This document shows, piece after piece, positions 7,874 through 16,746 of a stretch of 24,191 nt of DNA. Under the pieces are notes generated by a model. The model was not told the DNA's origin. It was given only the letters and a program-made list of their open reading frames with translations, and made no database searches. Position 1 is the stretch's first letter. Every line of letters begins with the position of its first letter. Source of the DNA: a virus; the IMG/VR virus record IMGVR_UViG_3300037508_000116, positions 1 to 24,191 of that record. The stretch is one strand, 5' to 3'. The translations under genes were made by a program, and so were the position numbers.

Positions 7874-10800
7874 TATATCCTATTACTCCTTAACCTCTTT
7901 GAATCTACCTGCTTAATTTGTGTCATGACTGCTCTTGCAATTTCTTCTGGATTAGCATCAGATCTTACATTTACTGCCACGCTATAATTATACACTGAGG
8001 CATCTGAGTATGTTCCGTTATTGATTGCTTTCATTTTATCAAGGCCAAAACTATCTACTGCATATCTGCTCATCACAAATTCTCCAGGGGTTAGCATTGA
8101 TGGAATTACATCTGTTCCAATTACTGGGCCACCTACAGCAAATCTCTTAATTAGTCCGCCAGATGCTTTACCTGAAGGCCAATTAGCAAACTGAGAGGCT
8201 GCTATTGCATTTCCACCAAATTTCTTTAAATCTGCTGCTGCCTTTGCCTTTGCTGCTGCATCTGCCTTTGCTTTTTCTGCATTTGCTTTAGTAGACGATG
8301 CTATAACCTTATTTGCTGCATTAATAACCTTAGCATCTGCTGCTGCCAAAGAATGTCCAAAATCGCTAGGCGTTGCGCCCTTACTTAAACTTTGTGTAAC
8401 TTTTTTATTGTAATCATTTTTTGCATCAACTAAATTAATTGCATTAATGACCTTTTGATCTGCTGCTGCTAAAGCATGGCCCCAATCACTAGGACTTGTT
8501 CCAGGCGTTAAAGATTTTGCAACTAACTTATCATATTCAGATTTTGCTTCATTTAAATATGGAGTAAATCCATTTACATCTCTACCAGTATAATCTTTTT
8601 TATTTCCATCATTTGCTTTGCCATCGCCATTGTTTGTTTTATCTTTTCCGTTGTCTGTAATCGGACTAGTTGGCAAGTCATCACTAGTATCTTCATCTTT
8701 TTTCCTAATCGCCGAAGGATCCCAATTATCTGGTATTCCGTCTGGTGTACCATTATTTCCGCCAGTACTGCCACCAGTGCTTCCACCCTCATAAATAGTA
8801 ATAATTCTATGAGTTGTTATAAATTCTCTTTCTAGACTTTTCCAATACTTTACTATATCTTCAACAATATCAAGTGCTGCTTTCATTGCATTAGTATATT
8901 CATCACTTGCTGTTTTTGCAAGATCAATTCTATTTTTTTGCTCTTCCCACTCAAGTCTAGTTTTACCAAGTACAGTAAGAGACTGTATTAACTCTCTCTT
9001 CTTTGCTTCTTCAATTCTTACTCTTTCTTGTGCTGGCTCTAATTCTGCTTCTTCGATTTTAAATATTTTATCTCTTAGTCCCTTAATTTGATCTTCAATT
9101 TGTGCACGAGTATACCCAAGAGTATTTCTTACATTTGCTAATTCGTTTTCTTTAGCAGCCTCAAGAGATTTTTGCTGTGCATCAAGAGCATCAGATGCTT
9201 GTTGCGTACGAATATCTTGTGCTGCACGAGCAGCAGCAGAAATGTCGCCTTGAGATAATGCGTCAGCAAGAGTTAACTGACCCTTTTGTTGTCTTGATAT
9301 CTGCTCGTTAAGAGATCTTAAAGAATCTAATGCTTCAAATCTAGCATCATATTTATCATTAATATCTTTTTCTTTATCTTCAATTTCAACTAATTGTGCT
9401 TCCCAATCATCAATTTGATATTGCAGTCCAGCAATTTTATCCTGTGCTTTTTCAATAACATCTTGATCGCCCATTGTTGTTTTTTGGAAGTCAATCTCAA
9501 TCTTTGCTTCCATAGCAGAGAATCTTTCCATGGCCTTATCAAATCCATTTTGAAATACAGACTCTTTAAACTCTATACTATCAAATATTTGTTGTAGTCT
9601 TTGCTGAAATGCAGGCCCCCATTGACCATTTTTAGCCATCTCTTTAAGATTTTCATCAGACATAATGGCCATCTGCTCTATGGTTGAAAATCTCTTTGAC
9701 TCTAAAGTTTTGCGTAAAGCGATTTCTTTTTGTGCGTTTTCAATATCTTGCTGAACTGCCTTTTTAGCATCAGTCTTTTTTTGCTCTGCTTGAACTTTTT
9801 TATAAAGATCGATTAATTTCTTTGCACTCTTACTATTTCCTTCAGATGCAATCATTGCAGCAAAAGCAGCATCTGCTATTAATTCGTGTGCCTCTGCAAC
9901 TCCGACTCCAGCCTCTCTTAAAATATTGTATGCTTTAGCCTGATCCTTTAATTCTTGTTGTTGACGCAATAGCGAAGATTGGAAATCTCCAGCAACAATT
10001 GAGTTAAGGGCTTCCTGTATAGTTTTAGCATCTTTTTTGAGTCCTACAATATTTCCCTTATTATCAAACTTAAATAATGAATTTTTTCTTTTTTCATATT
10101 CTTTTGGATCCATGCCAACAATTAACTCTATAAAGTTACCTTTGGCTCCTAATTTAGTTAAATCTTGCTCTATACCGCCAAAGAAATCAATTTTCTTTTT
10201 GCCACCAAATAAATTGTCTAAAACCTTGCGAGATGCAGACCAACCCTCAGTAACCTTGATTTGATTTTTGCGAACATCCCTTAACTTCTTTACAAGTTCA
10301 TCTAATGGGGATGAGTCTACTTTTCCTCCTCCAGAAGAAGGACCGCCCTTTGATCCAACAGTTGTATCTGTAGAGACCTGGGTTACCTTTTGTGCAGAAG
10401 TTATGTAATAATCAATTGGTTTTTTACCTGGATTTTGTTTTAGCCAGTTTTCTAATTCTTCTTTGTTATTGCCTTCAAGATTTGCAATTGTAGTCAATGT
10501 TTGCAAATATACCTTTTGCTGAACTGGATCTAATGAATCAAAATACTCTTGATCTTTTCTTAATGCTTCCATCTCTTCAGTTCCAAGAATAGTTGCAGCA
10601 ACCTCTAAAGAAATCTTGCCCTTTTGTTCATTTATTTTATCTATAATTCCTTGTAGTTTTTCTGCTGCTTTTGGATTTTCTTGATAATACTTAAGAGCAA
10701 CATCAATATCTAATACATTAGAAACCTTGGCAATATCTGAAAATAAGTCTAAATGCTTTCTTGCTTCTTCTGGACTTTTTGTTTCTATTTCGGCAATAAA

Positions 10801-13800
10801 CTTTGCTGCAGTCTTTTTATTTTTAAACATAGAAGCAATACCCTGAACTTCGTTGGCAAATGTACCACCAAACTTTCCAATTATATTAATTACCTTGCTT
10901 AATGTTTTGCTATCTTTGCCAAACATTTCCATCATATCAATTAATTGCATTGGATCAATATTGCCAGTTGCTAACTGCATTTTTAAGGTATATTGTTGCT
11001 CTTGTGACACTCCAGAATCCTCAATCAATGTTTTTGCAAGAGGTGCGACATCCTCTAAAGCAGTACCCTTATACTTCTTTGTTATCGCTTTATCTACACC
11101 AGTCATAAGGGCTTCTCTTGTTGCGCCCCTAGACTTCTCAAACTGTGTCTGTATGTCAGTAACTGTTTTACCATTTTCTAAAAGTAAAGCGTTTCTATTT
11201 TTAATATATTCGTTGGTTAGTCTTTCTGCCTCAGCCTGATTTCCAGCAGCCCTGGCATTTTCAATTTTCTTTTCATACTCTAAATCTAATGAGTCTATCA
11301 TTTCTTGTTGCTGTTCAAGTGCAACCTTGTTCATTGCAACAGATGCTCCAGAGGCTTCACCAATCTTACGTTGTCTTTCTTTTCCACCAATAATGCCACC
11401 AGCAACTCCGCCAATAATTCCACCAGCAATTGCTCCTAAAGCAGTTCCAATAATTGGCACTGCAGAACCTACAACTGCACCTGCCAGAGCGCCTGCTGCT
11501 GCTCCACCAAGTGCTCCACCACCAATCTGCCTTACTCCAGTTGCGTTAATACCTCCTGCACTACGTGCTTTTTCTGCAGCGAGTCCTGCTCTTGCACGAG
11601 TTTCTTCAATCATTTTAACTCTTATTGTTAGTGGATCTTTTATTAAGTTCTCTCCATTAGGTCCAAGTAGTTCTATTAATTTTGCATTTACCTGAATTCC
11701 AAAACCATAATCTCCAAGTTCTCTTCCTATATTTCCAGCAATAGATCTAGCCTGTGCTGGAGTTAATGAACCAGATATAACTCCTGTTACTAGTTGATTA
11801 GTTAGGTCTGCCTGAGCCTGCTTTTTTCCTACCGCTTTAATATTTTGACCAACTGCAGAAAGTGTAGCCTTGCCAGTTTCTGATTGAACAAAACTTTCTC
11901 CAAATGTTGTTTTTCCTGGCTTAATGTCAAACGGAGAAAGCCCTTCTGATCTTCTTCTTCTCATTACTTCACCAGCACTTACAGTTCCCGCAAACTTACT
12001 CAACTCCATTATTGATTGTGAACTTGAGGCTGTAGACTCCACTAATTTCATCATTGAGTCTTGTGCTTTATCAAAAGCCATTCTTGTTGAAATTATCGCA
12101 TAGGATAGTACGCCAAGTGCTGCAACAACACCTGCAATCTTTGCTGGCATCATGGCAAGCATTGACAATACCATTAAAGGCATCATTAGTTGCTGAGAAA
12201 CTTCTCCAACTTTTCCTGGCGCCATTGAGCCTGCTGCTGCTGCCATAGATAATCCCATTGCTGCTCCACCCATGCCCATTTTTTGTTTTGGCTCGGATCC
12301 ATCTGCTGGAGTTGGTTTTCTAAATCTACCAAAAAACCCTCCACGTCCACCATTTCTACCGCCACCAGTATTTCCTCCAGCACCTGCTCCTCCTGCTACA
12401 AACCCAGTTATTGTAGATTGTTGATATGCTCTCTTTGTTGCAAGTTCCTGTAATCTTGCCTGTCTCTCTAATTGCCTACGTAAAGATTTTTGTGCAGGAT
12501 CTATTGGCCCAGTTCCATATAGTGCTGCTCTTGATGCTGCAGCCTTTTGTGCTTGAGTTCCTTGTACTGTTGCAGCACCTAACTGCTGACCAGCAGCCCT
12601 AGCATCATCTACATATTCTTTAAGACCTATGATGGCTCCAGATGCTATATCTCCGCCGACCTTCTTTGTTACTCTTGATGGTGAGGCAACTTGTGCTCTT
12701 TCCATCATTCCCTCTACCATGCTCTTTTCTGCAAAGTCTACTAAACTAAATCCAGTTCTCTTATAGAATGTAAACCTATCTCCACCACGACGAATCTTCA
12801 TTCCTCCAACATTAACTGCACCCTTACTTCCTCCGCCAGCAACTGTTGAAAGTCCTGCAGCCTTTTGTGCTGCCTGAGATATATTAATTCTTGCTTCTCC
12901 TGCTGTTAGTGCAAGTTGTTCAAATGCCTGTACTAACTTATTATTTGCACCCATCTGTCTCTTAGCATGATCATACGCCTGCTTAACATGTACATCTGTA
13001 ATTTTAGTATTTGAATCAAGGCTTGTCAGATAATCCTTCATATGTGTGTCCAAGATTGCTAAATCTTGAGCAACATCCTGCATCTTCATTCCACCATTAC
13101 GTAATGATATCTTCCATCTATCCAAGCCTCTCTTATCCCAGTCAGCCATGAATTCGCCCTTGCCGACACCACGTCCGCCAGCCTTCATAAGATTATTCAT
13201 TGAAACTGGCTTGCCTCTTGCATCTAGTTGAGATGACATACCAGTTGTTATACCAAGTTTTCCATAAAGATTTATTTTAAGCGTATTAGCAAATTTCATT
13301 GCAACAGCCTCTACTGCCTTCATTGCCCTATCGCTAATAATTCCTGCAGGCATTCTCTTAAGCATATTTGCCAAATCTAGTGCACCTACAGTACGCATTC
13401 CGCCAATATGAGAGAAGTCTCCAGCGCCAGCAGTTCCAACCTTAAACTGTTGCATTACTCCGCCTGCAATCATATGGCTAATTGCTGGCTTATTGCGTGG
13501 ATCTTGTGCTGGGCCTGCTGGAATAACTGCCTCACCAGGAGTTAACATTGCAGGTACTGTATCTGTTCCTTTTGCAAAATAGAATGGCTTTACTTTTTTA
13601 GTTCCATCTGCAAAGCCCTTTCTGTTTTTACCAACAACAGGTCCGCCAAAACCTCTTTGTGCAGCAATCGCTCTTTGATAAGCACTTGTTAATGCATTAA
13701 GTGCAGCAATTTCAGATGTAAATGTTTGAGATAGTTGTGTGTGGACCTGATTTAAAGAAGATGCTACGGCTGATGCCTTCAATTGTTCTGTTGTTAAATA

Positions 13801-15594
13801 ACTAGTCTGATCTCCTAGTATTTTTGAAGATTGCCCAGTTCTATTAAATACACTTTTAATATTAACAAAAAGTTTAATAATGTTAGCCAAACCATTAGCC
13901 AACAAACCGAAGGTCATTAAAAATATAGGTCCTATTCCACCTAATAAAGTAGTTAATATTACTACAAATTTCTTTGCGCCGTCGCTAAGATTATTAAACT
14001 TTTCTAAAACATTTCCTACAAATTCTACTATGGGAGTTATTGCCTTTAAAAATTCTTCTCCAACTGGTGCTATGGCTACCTTTAGATCTTCGATAGTTTT
14101 CTTAAACTTATAAGTTGTTGACTCTTCAACTCTTGCTAATTCTCTCTCTGAAAGAATTGCAAGTTCTTCAGTTGTTGCTTTAGTTAACTGAAGTACACGA
14201 CTTGCCTGGTTTCCCTCTTGAATAACATTTTGAAATAATGTTGATAAACGAGAAAATTGAAACTTTCCAAACAATTGTTCAATTGCACGAGCACGATTTA
14301 GTGGATCTAGGGTGTTTAATGCTTGAGCAAAATCTGTTACTACACCCTTAACATTGCCCTGGTTTCCTTCAACAATACCTTTAATATTAATACCCATTTC
14401 TGCCAACATAGCACTTGCTTTTTCTGTTGGATTAATCAAGGCTGCTAAACCAGACTTTAAGGCGTTAGCGCCCTCTGATGCGTTGATGCCACCTTCTTTC
14501 ATAGCAGTAAGGAAGAATGCTAGGTCCTCAACATCTCCACCTAATTGTTTAACAACTGGGCCTGCTTTAGGAATCGCAATAGTCAAATCTTCAATAGATA
14601 CAACTGTTTGGTTTTCAACAGAGTTTAAAAAGTTAATCTTTTTAGTCAAGTTTTCTGCTGATACAGCAAAGGCATCAGTTAAAGATATTGTTGTTTCTAA
14701 TGCCTGTTCTTGTTCAACTCCACCCAATACAGAGAGTCTAGTTGCTTCATTTATCTGTGCAAGAAGATCTGCACCCATCTTACCAGAAGCAGCAGCATCT
14801 GCTGCCATCTTCATAGTACTTTCAACACTAACTCCGTACTTGGTAAATTCTTTGGCAAGAAGTTTAATGTCTGTAAGCATCTTGTCAGTTTCTTCAGTAG
14901 TAGTAAATAATTCGCCGTAAACACGCTTAAATCTAATTGCCTGCTCTTCCATCGCCATAAATGTTTTTGCAGCAGTAGTGCCAAGCATGGTAAGTGGAAT
15001 TGTAAAACCAACCATTAACTGGCGACCAGCCCACTGAGTATTCTTACCGAAGTTCAACATATTTGTTGAGCCTTGCTTTAATAATTGATTAAGCAATGCC
15101 TGTCTTTGTGCAGCAATCTGTGTCTGTGTCCCAAGATTTTGCATATCTAATGCAAGTGGTCTAACTGCAATAGCCTTCATGGCGCCATTTGCATCACGGC
15201 CCATTTTTATATATTGTGTTTGTAAGTCTTTGACTCTTTCTCTTGCTACCTTATTTATGGTGTCAAATTCAGACTGAAAAAATTTACCAAATGTTTTTGT
15301 TGCTCCCATTGAATAGCGGTAATAATCCCGCATTGATAATTTGTTTTTTTCAAGGGAATTTGTAAAAGACTCAGTTGTAGTTTTTACATTTTGCATTGAG
15401 GCAGAGAATTTGCCTGTAGCATTTAAAGAGTTTATTAGGTTTTGTTGCATATTGGCGGAGACGGCTGCTGCTGCAGCGCCACTCTTCGCCATCGAGGAAT
15501 GGAAGGCTGATATCTGTTTTTGTAAAAGTTTGATACTGGCTAATGCTTCAGACGTATCTATATTTACGTGAATATTAGATTGAACATCAGCCAT
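7873..15594 (-). CDS. tail tape measure protein, unusually long
   Basis: The protein has 2573 residues. It sets tail length and is ejected ahead of the DNA. Residues about 190-500 carry the phage TP901-type tape-measure core (GRQLMVGFTIPLTMLGTTA, a long Ala/Ser/Glu helical run, then a GGINASEGANALKSGLAAL segment). Hydrophobic segments lie at about 535-580 and 1110-1180, and a glycine-zipper stretch at about 1350-1410; these could cross the host membrane. A Gly/Arg-rich linker lies at about 1065-1095. Coiled coil dominates 1965-2240. A polar Gly/Asn/Asp linker at about 2268-2340 precedes two 41-residue repeats. The motif GTD.(V/I)P.MLTPGE.V occurs twice (about 685 and 2495). The start has AGAGGTG ahead of ATGGCTGAT; an ATG four bases earlier in another frame meets a stop at once. 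Confidence 0.96.
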   Translation of the reverse strand: MADVQSNIHVNIDTSEALASIKLLQKQISAFHSSMAKSGAAAAAVSANMQQNLINSLNATGKFSASMQNVKTTTESFTNSLEKNKLSMRDYYRYSMGATKTFGKFFQSEFDTINKVARERVKDLQTQYIKMGRDANGAMKAIAVRPLALDMQNLGTQTQIAAQRQALLNQLLKQGSTNMLNFGKNTQWAGRQLMVGFTIPLTMLGTTAAKTFMAMEEQAIRFKRVYGELFTTTEETDKMLTDIKLLAKEFTKYGVSVESTMKMAADAAASGKMGADLLAQINEATRLSVLGGVEQEQALETTISLTDAFAVSAENLTKKINFLNSVENQTVVSIEDLTIAIPKAGPVVKQLGGDVEDLAFFLTAMKEGGINASEGANALKSGLAALINPTEKASAMLAEMGINIKGIVEGNQGNVKGVVTDFAQALNTLDPLNRARAIEQLFGKFQFSRLSTLFQNVIQEGNQASRVLQLTKATTEELAILSERELARVEESTTYKFKKTIEDLKVAIAPVGEEFLKAITPIVEFVGNVLEKFNNLSDGAKKFVVILTTLLGGIGPIFLMTFGLLANGLANIIKLFVNIKSVFNRTGQSSKILGDQTSYLTTEQLKASAVASSLNQVHTQLSQTFTSEIAALNALTSAYQRAIAAQRGFGGPVVGKNRKGFADGTKKVKPFYFAKGTDTVPAMLTPGEAVIPAGPAQDPRNKPAISHMIAGGVMQQFKVGTAGAGDFSHIGGMRTVGALDLANMLKRMPAGIISDRAMKAVEAVAMKFANTLKINLYGKLGITTGMSSQLDARGKPVSMNNLMKAGGRGVGKGEFMADWDKRGLDRWKISLRNGGMKMQDVAQDLAILDTHMKDYLTSLDSNTKITDVHVKQAYDHAKRQMGANNKLVQAFEQLALTAGEARINISQAAQKAAGLSTVAGGGSKGAVNVGGMKIRRGGDRFTFYKRTGFSLVDFAEKSMVEGMMERAQVASPSRVTKKVGGDIASGAIIGLKEYVDDARAAGQQLGAATVQGTQAQKAAASRAALYGTGPIDPAQKSLRRQLERQARLQELATKRAYQQSTITGFVAGGAGAGGNTGGGRNGGRGGFFGRFRKPTPADGSEPKQKMGMGGAAMGLSMAAAAGSMAPGKVGEVSQQLMMPLMVLSMLAMMPAKIAGVVAALGVLSYAIISTRMAFDKAQDSMMKLVESTASSSQSIMELSKFAGTVSAGEVMRRRRSEGLSPFDIKPGKTTFGESFVQSETGKATLSAVGQNIKAVGKKQAQADLTNQLVTGVISGSLTPAQARSIAGNIGRELGDYGFGIQVNAKLIELLGPNGENLIKDPLTIRVKMIEETRARAGLAAEKARSAGGINATGVRQIGGGALGGAAAGALAGAVVGSAVPIIGTALGAIAGGIIGGVAGGIIGGKERQRKIGEASGASVAMNKVALEQQQEMIDSLDLEYEKKIENARAAGNQAEAERLTNEYIKNRNALLLENGKTVTDIQTQFEKSRGATREALMTGVDKAITKKYKGTALEDVAPLAKTLIEDSGVSQEQQYTLKMQLATGNIDPMQLIDMMEMFGKDSKTLSKVINIIGKFGGTFANEVQGIASMFKNKKTAAKFIAEIETKSPEEARKHLDLFSDIAKVSNVLDIDVALKYYQENPKAAEKLQGIIDKINEQKGKISLEVAATILGTEEMEALRKDQEYFDSLDPVQQKVYLQTLTTIANLEGNNKEELENWLKQNPGKKPIDYYITSAQKVTQVSTDTTVGSKGGPSSGGGKVDSSPLDELVKKLRDVRKNQIKVTEGWSASRKVLDNLFGGKKKIDFFGGIEQDLTKLGAKGNFIELIVGMDPKEYEKRKNSLFKFDNKGNIVGLKKDAKTIQEALNSIVAGDFQSSLLRQQQELKDQAKAYNILREAGVGVAEAHELIADAAFAAMIASEGNSKSAKKLIDLYKKVQAEQKKTDAKKAVQQDIENAQKEIALRKTLESKRFSTIEQMAIMSDENLKEMAKNGQWGPAFQQRLQQIFDSIEFKESVFQNGFDKAMERFSAMEAKIEIDFQKTTMGDQDVIEKAQDKIAGLQYQIDDWEAQLVEIEDKEKDINDKYDARFEALDSLRSLNEQISRQQKGQLTLADALSQGDISAAARAAQDIRTQQASDALDAQQKSLEAAKENELANVRNTLGYTRAQIEDQIKGLRDKIFKIEEAELEPAQERVRIEEAKKRELIQSLTVLGKTRLEWEEQKNRIDLAKTASDEYTNAMKAALDIVEDIVKYWKSLEREFITTHRIITIYEGGSTGGSTGGNNGTPDGIPDNWDPSAIRKKDEDTSDDLPTSPITDNGKDKTNNGDGKANDGNKKDYTGRDVNGFTPYLNEAKSEYDKLVAKSLTPGTSPSDWGHALAAADQKVINAINLVDAKNDYNKKVTQSLSKGATPSDFGHSLAAADAKVINAANKVIASSTKANAEKAKADAAAKAKAAADLKKFGGNAIAASQFANWPSGKASGGLIKRFAVGGPVIGTDVIPSMLTPGEFVMSRYAVDSFGLDKMKAINNGTYSDASVYNYSVAVNVRSDANPEEIARAVMTQIKQVDSKRLRSNRI
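8305..8550 (-). repeat. two tandem 41-residue coding repeats in the tape measure
   Basis: Two directly adjacent units of exactly 123 bases (8428-8550, then 8305-8427 in reading order) encode 41 residues each. By eye 25 of 41 residues match, including YxKxV, the P-S-D-(W/F)-G-H core, LAAAD and KVINAxN. The units lie between a disordered Asn/Asp/Gly linker and an Ala/Lys-rich helix near the C-terminus. The drift in sequence shows that the duplication is not recent. Confidence 0.85.
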
Positions 15595-15616
15595 CCATTA
15601 ACACCTCTTTATTTAA

Positions 15617-15946
15617 TTAATTATTTACAAGATTTCCAACAAGAGATGCTGCTTCTGATAGTTTGATTCCAGAAGCCTCTTCTACAATCTTATAAACTGT
15701 TGGAAGATCTAAAATTTCTTCTAGAGCATCCATATCTTCTGATAACTCTGGCTTATATTGTTTCATTGCAATAGCAACGCATTCCATAAGTAGAGTCATA
15801 GACTTTTCATTATCGTCTGCCACTCCTGCGATACCCTCGAACTTCTTCATAAAAGGACGGAGTAAAGAGATCTTAAGTGGTCTTACTTTTATTTCTGTGC
15901 CATCAATTAACTTAATTGACTTTTCTTCGTGCACGGTTGTAGCCAT
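15617..15946 (-). CDS. short tail assembly chaperone
   Basis: The protein has 109 residues and lies immediately before the tape measure, where phages encode the G-type tail assembly chaperone. Its whole length aligns with the N-terminal half of the neighbouring 228-residue protein: shared MAT, LIDGT.I, PLKI..LR.FM..FE and a closing L.T.YKIV..A.GIK. It is soluble, helical and acidic. In well-studied siphophages this chaperone coats the tape measure and is not kept in the virion. A Shine-Dalgarno AAGGAGG lies four bases before the ATG and a TGGTATAAT motif lies further up, so it can be made from its own transcript. The ORF ends cleanly at TAA with 22 bases to the tape measure; no slippery heptamer or downstream T-like frame was found in it. 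Confidence 0.78.
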   Translation of the reverse strand: MATTVHEEKSIKLIDGTEIKVRPLKISLLRPFMKKFEGIAGVADDNEKSMTLLMECVAIAMKQYKPELSEDMDALEEILDLPTVYKIVEEASGIKLSEAASLVGNLVNN

Positions 15947-15947
15947 T

Positions 15948-15989
15948 AGTCCTCCTTATAAGGTTTAGTTAATTATACCATAAAGGACT
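15948..15989 (-). promoter_or_regulatory. extended -10 promoter inside a hairpin that pairs the Shine-Dalgarno
   Basis: On the minus strand TGGTATAAT occupies 15980-15972, an extended -10 form; transcription would start near 15965, about 19 bases before the ATG. The same interval can fold in a longer transcript: AGTCCT (15989-15984) pairs with AGGACT (15953-15948), and TTAT (15983-15980) pairs with ATAA (15959-15956), with a two-base bulge between. The second arm contains most of the AAGGAGG ribosome binding site. Read-through mRNA could therefore hide this site, while mRNA begun at the local promoter lacks the first arm. This is inferred from sequence only. Confidence 0.4.
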
Positions 15990-16676
15990 TTATTTTTTAG
16001 TTAAATCCTGATAGTCTAGTCCCATACCTATGCCAAACCCAGCCTTTTGTGCATTTATACCCTGTAAGGCTGTAATATCATTTGCATTTTGTGCCTTACC
16101 CTTACTAAATACTCTAGCCTTCATATCTTCCCAGGCATTGTTCTTTTTAGAGTTTTTGTCTAAATCTACACCCTGGATTGCTGCTAAAAATTTCTTTTCT
16201 GAATAATCTAACTCTCTTTTTATATTAAGTGTTGCTGTTAATTCTGGCATAGACATAGATGTTTCCAGTTCCTCATAGTCTTTCCATATACCGAGCAAAA
16301 ATACCTCAGATTCTAACTTTACTAAATCAAGATCCTCCCATGAAGCACCGCTATCTGTGGCCTGCTTTTTGACTTCTTCTTCTGATTCTTTGTTTATTTT
16401 TATACCTGCTGCAATATCTACAATTTTATATATTGTTTTTAAATCTATACTATCTTCTAAATCTTCAATAGTATTTATTTTTGGATAATATTGTTGCATT
16501 GTTATTAATGCACATCTTGCTAATGCTGCGATTGCTTCATCATCTCCATTTGATGATTTTACAGTTTCAAATTCTTGCATAAATTGTCTAAGATATTTTA
16601 TTTTTAGCGGAGTAATATATATTTGTGTTCCGTCTATCAAATTAATATATGCACTCTCATAAACCTCTGTAGCCAT
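15990..16676 (-). CDS. long tail assembly chaperone (G-like plus T-like domain in one frame)
   Basis: The protein has 228 residues. Residues 1-100 are homologous to the 109-residue protein downstream (LIDGT.I, PLKI..LR.FM, an M.QYYP segment, TIYKIVDIAAGIK). Residues about 115-228 are extra: SWEDLDLVKLESEVFLLGIW, a helical middle, and a tail ending KAGFGIGMGLDYQDLTKK. In lambda-type phages a long chaperone with an extra domain arises by a programmed frameshift; here the long form is continuous and the short form is a separate gene. The gene follows the tail tube gene and its terminator. No Shine-Dalgarno is present; a TGATATAAT motif places the expected transcript start on the A of the ATG, so leaderless translation is likely. 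The assignment rests on position, paralogy and size. Confidence 0.75.
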   Translation of the reverse strand: MATEVYESAYINLIDGTQIYITPLKIKYLRQFMQEFETVKSSNGDDEAIAALARCALITMQQYYPKINTIEDLEDSIDLKTIYKIVDIAAGIKINKESEEEVKKQATDSGASWEDLDLVKLESEVFLLGIWKDYEELETSMSMPELTATLNIKRELDYSEKKFLAAIQGVDLDKNSKKNNAWEDMKARVFSKGKAQNANDITALQGINAQKAGFGIGMGLDYQDLTKK

Positions 16677-16682
16677 ATAATT

Positions 16683-16691
16683 ATTATATCA
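16683..16691 (-). promoter_or_regulatory. extended -10 promoter giving a leaderless chaperone mRNA
   Basis: TGATATAAT reads on the minus strand at 16691-16683, directly after the tail-tube terminator. Six bases separate it from the ATG at 16676, so the expected start base is the A of that ATG. No ribosome binding site lies before the gene, which fits a leaderless start. No convincing -35 lies at 16-19 bases; the extended TG may replace it. Confidence 0.55.
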
Positions 16692-16696
16692 AACAG

Positions 16697-16731
16697 AAAA
16701 GCCCAGCCTTTTCAAATATGACTGGGCCTTC
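16697..16731 (-). terminator. rho-independent terminator after the tail tube gene
   Basis: On the minus strand AAGGCCCAG (16730-16722) pairs with CTGGGCTTT (16706-16698) across a 15-base loop: nine pairs including one G-U, with a GC-rich core, followed by a short U run and a further CTGTTT. It lies 16 bases after the stop of the tail tube gene and just before the chaperone promoter motif. It would keep tube mRNA high and chaperone mRNA low. The plus strand has no U run on its side. Confidence 0.75.
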
Positions 16732-16746
16732 TGATATTAAGTTGTA

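Noticed and set aside
11327-11695. Plus-strand Pro/Ala-rich frame of 122 codons.
   Set aside because: It mirrors the glycine-zipper part of the tape measure and has no independent support.
12186-12383. Minus-strand frame of 65 codons within the tape measure.
   Set aside because: It is an out-of-frame reading of Gly/Arg-rich and Met/Ala-rich codons and has no ribosome binding site of note.
14354-14920. Plus-strand reading frame of 188 codons opposite the tape measure.
   Set aside because: It lies antisense to the conserved tape-measure core, has no ribosome binding site or partner genes on its strand, and its composition is a mirror of the Ala/Ser/Glu-rich gene.
15594-15640. Programmed frameshift from the short chaperone toward the tape measure.
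   Set aside because: No slippery heptamer followed by a usable overlapping frame was seen; only 22 non-coding bases separate the genes, and the long form already exists as its own gene.
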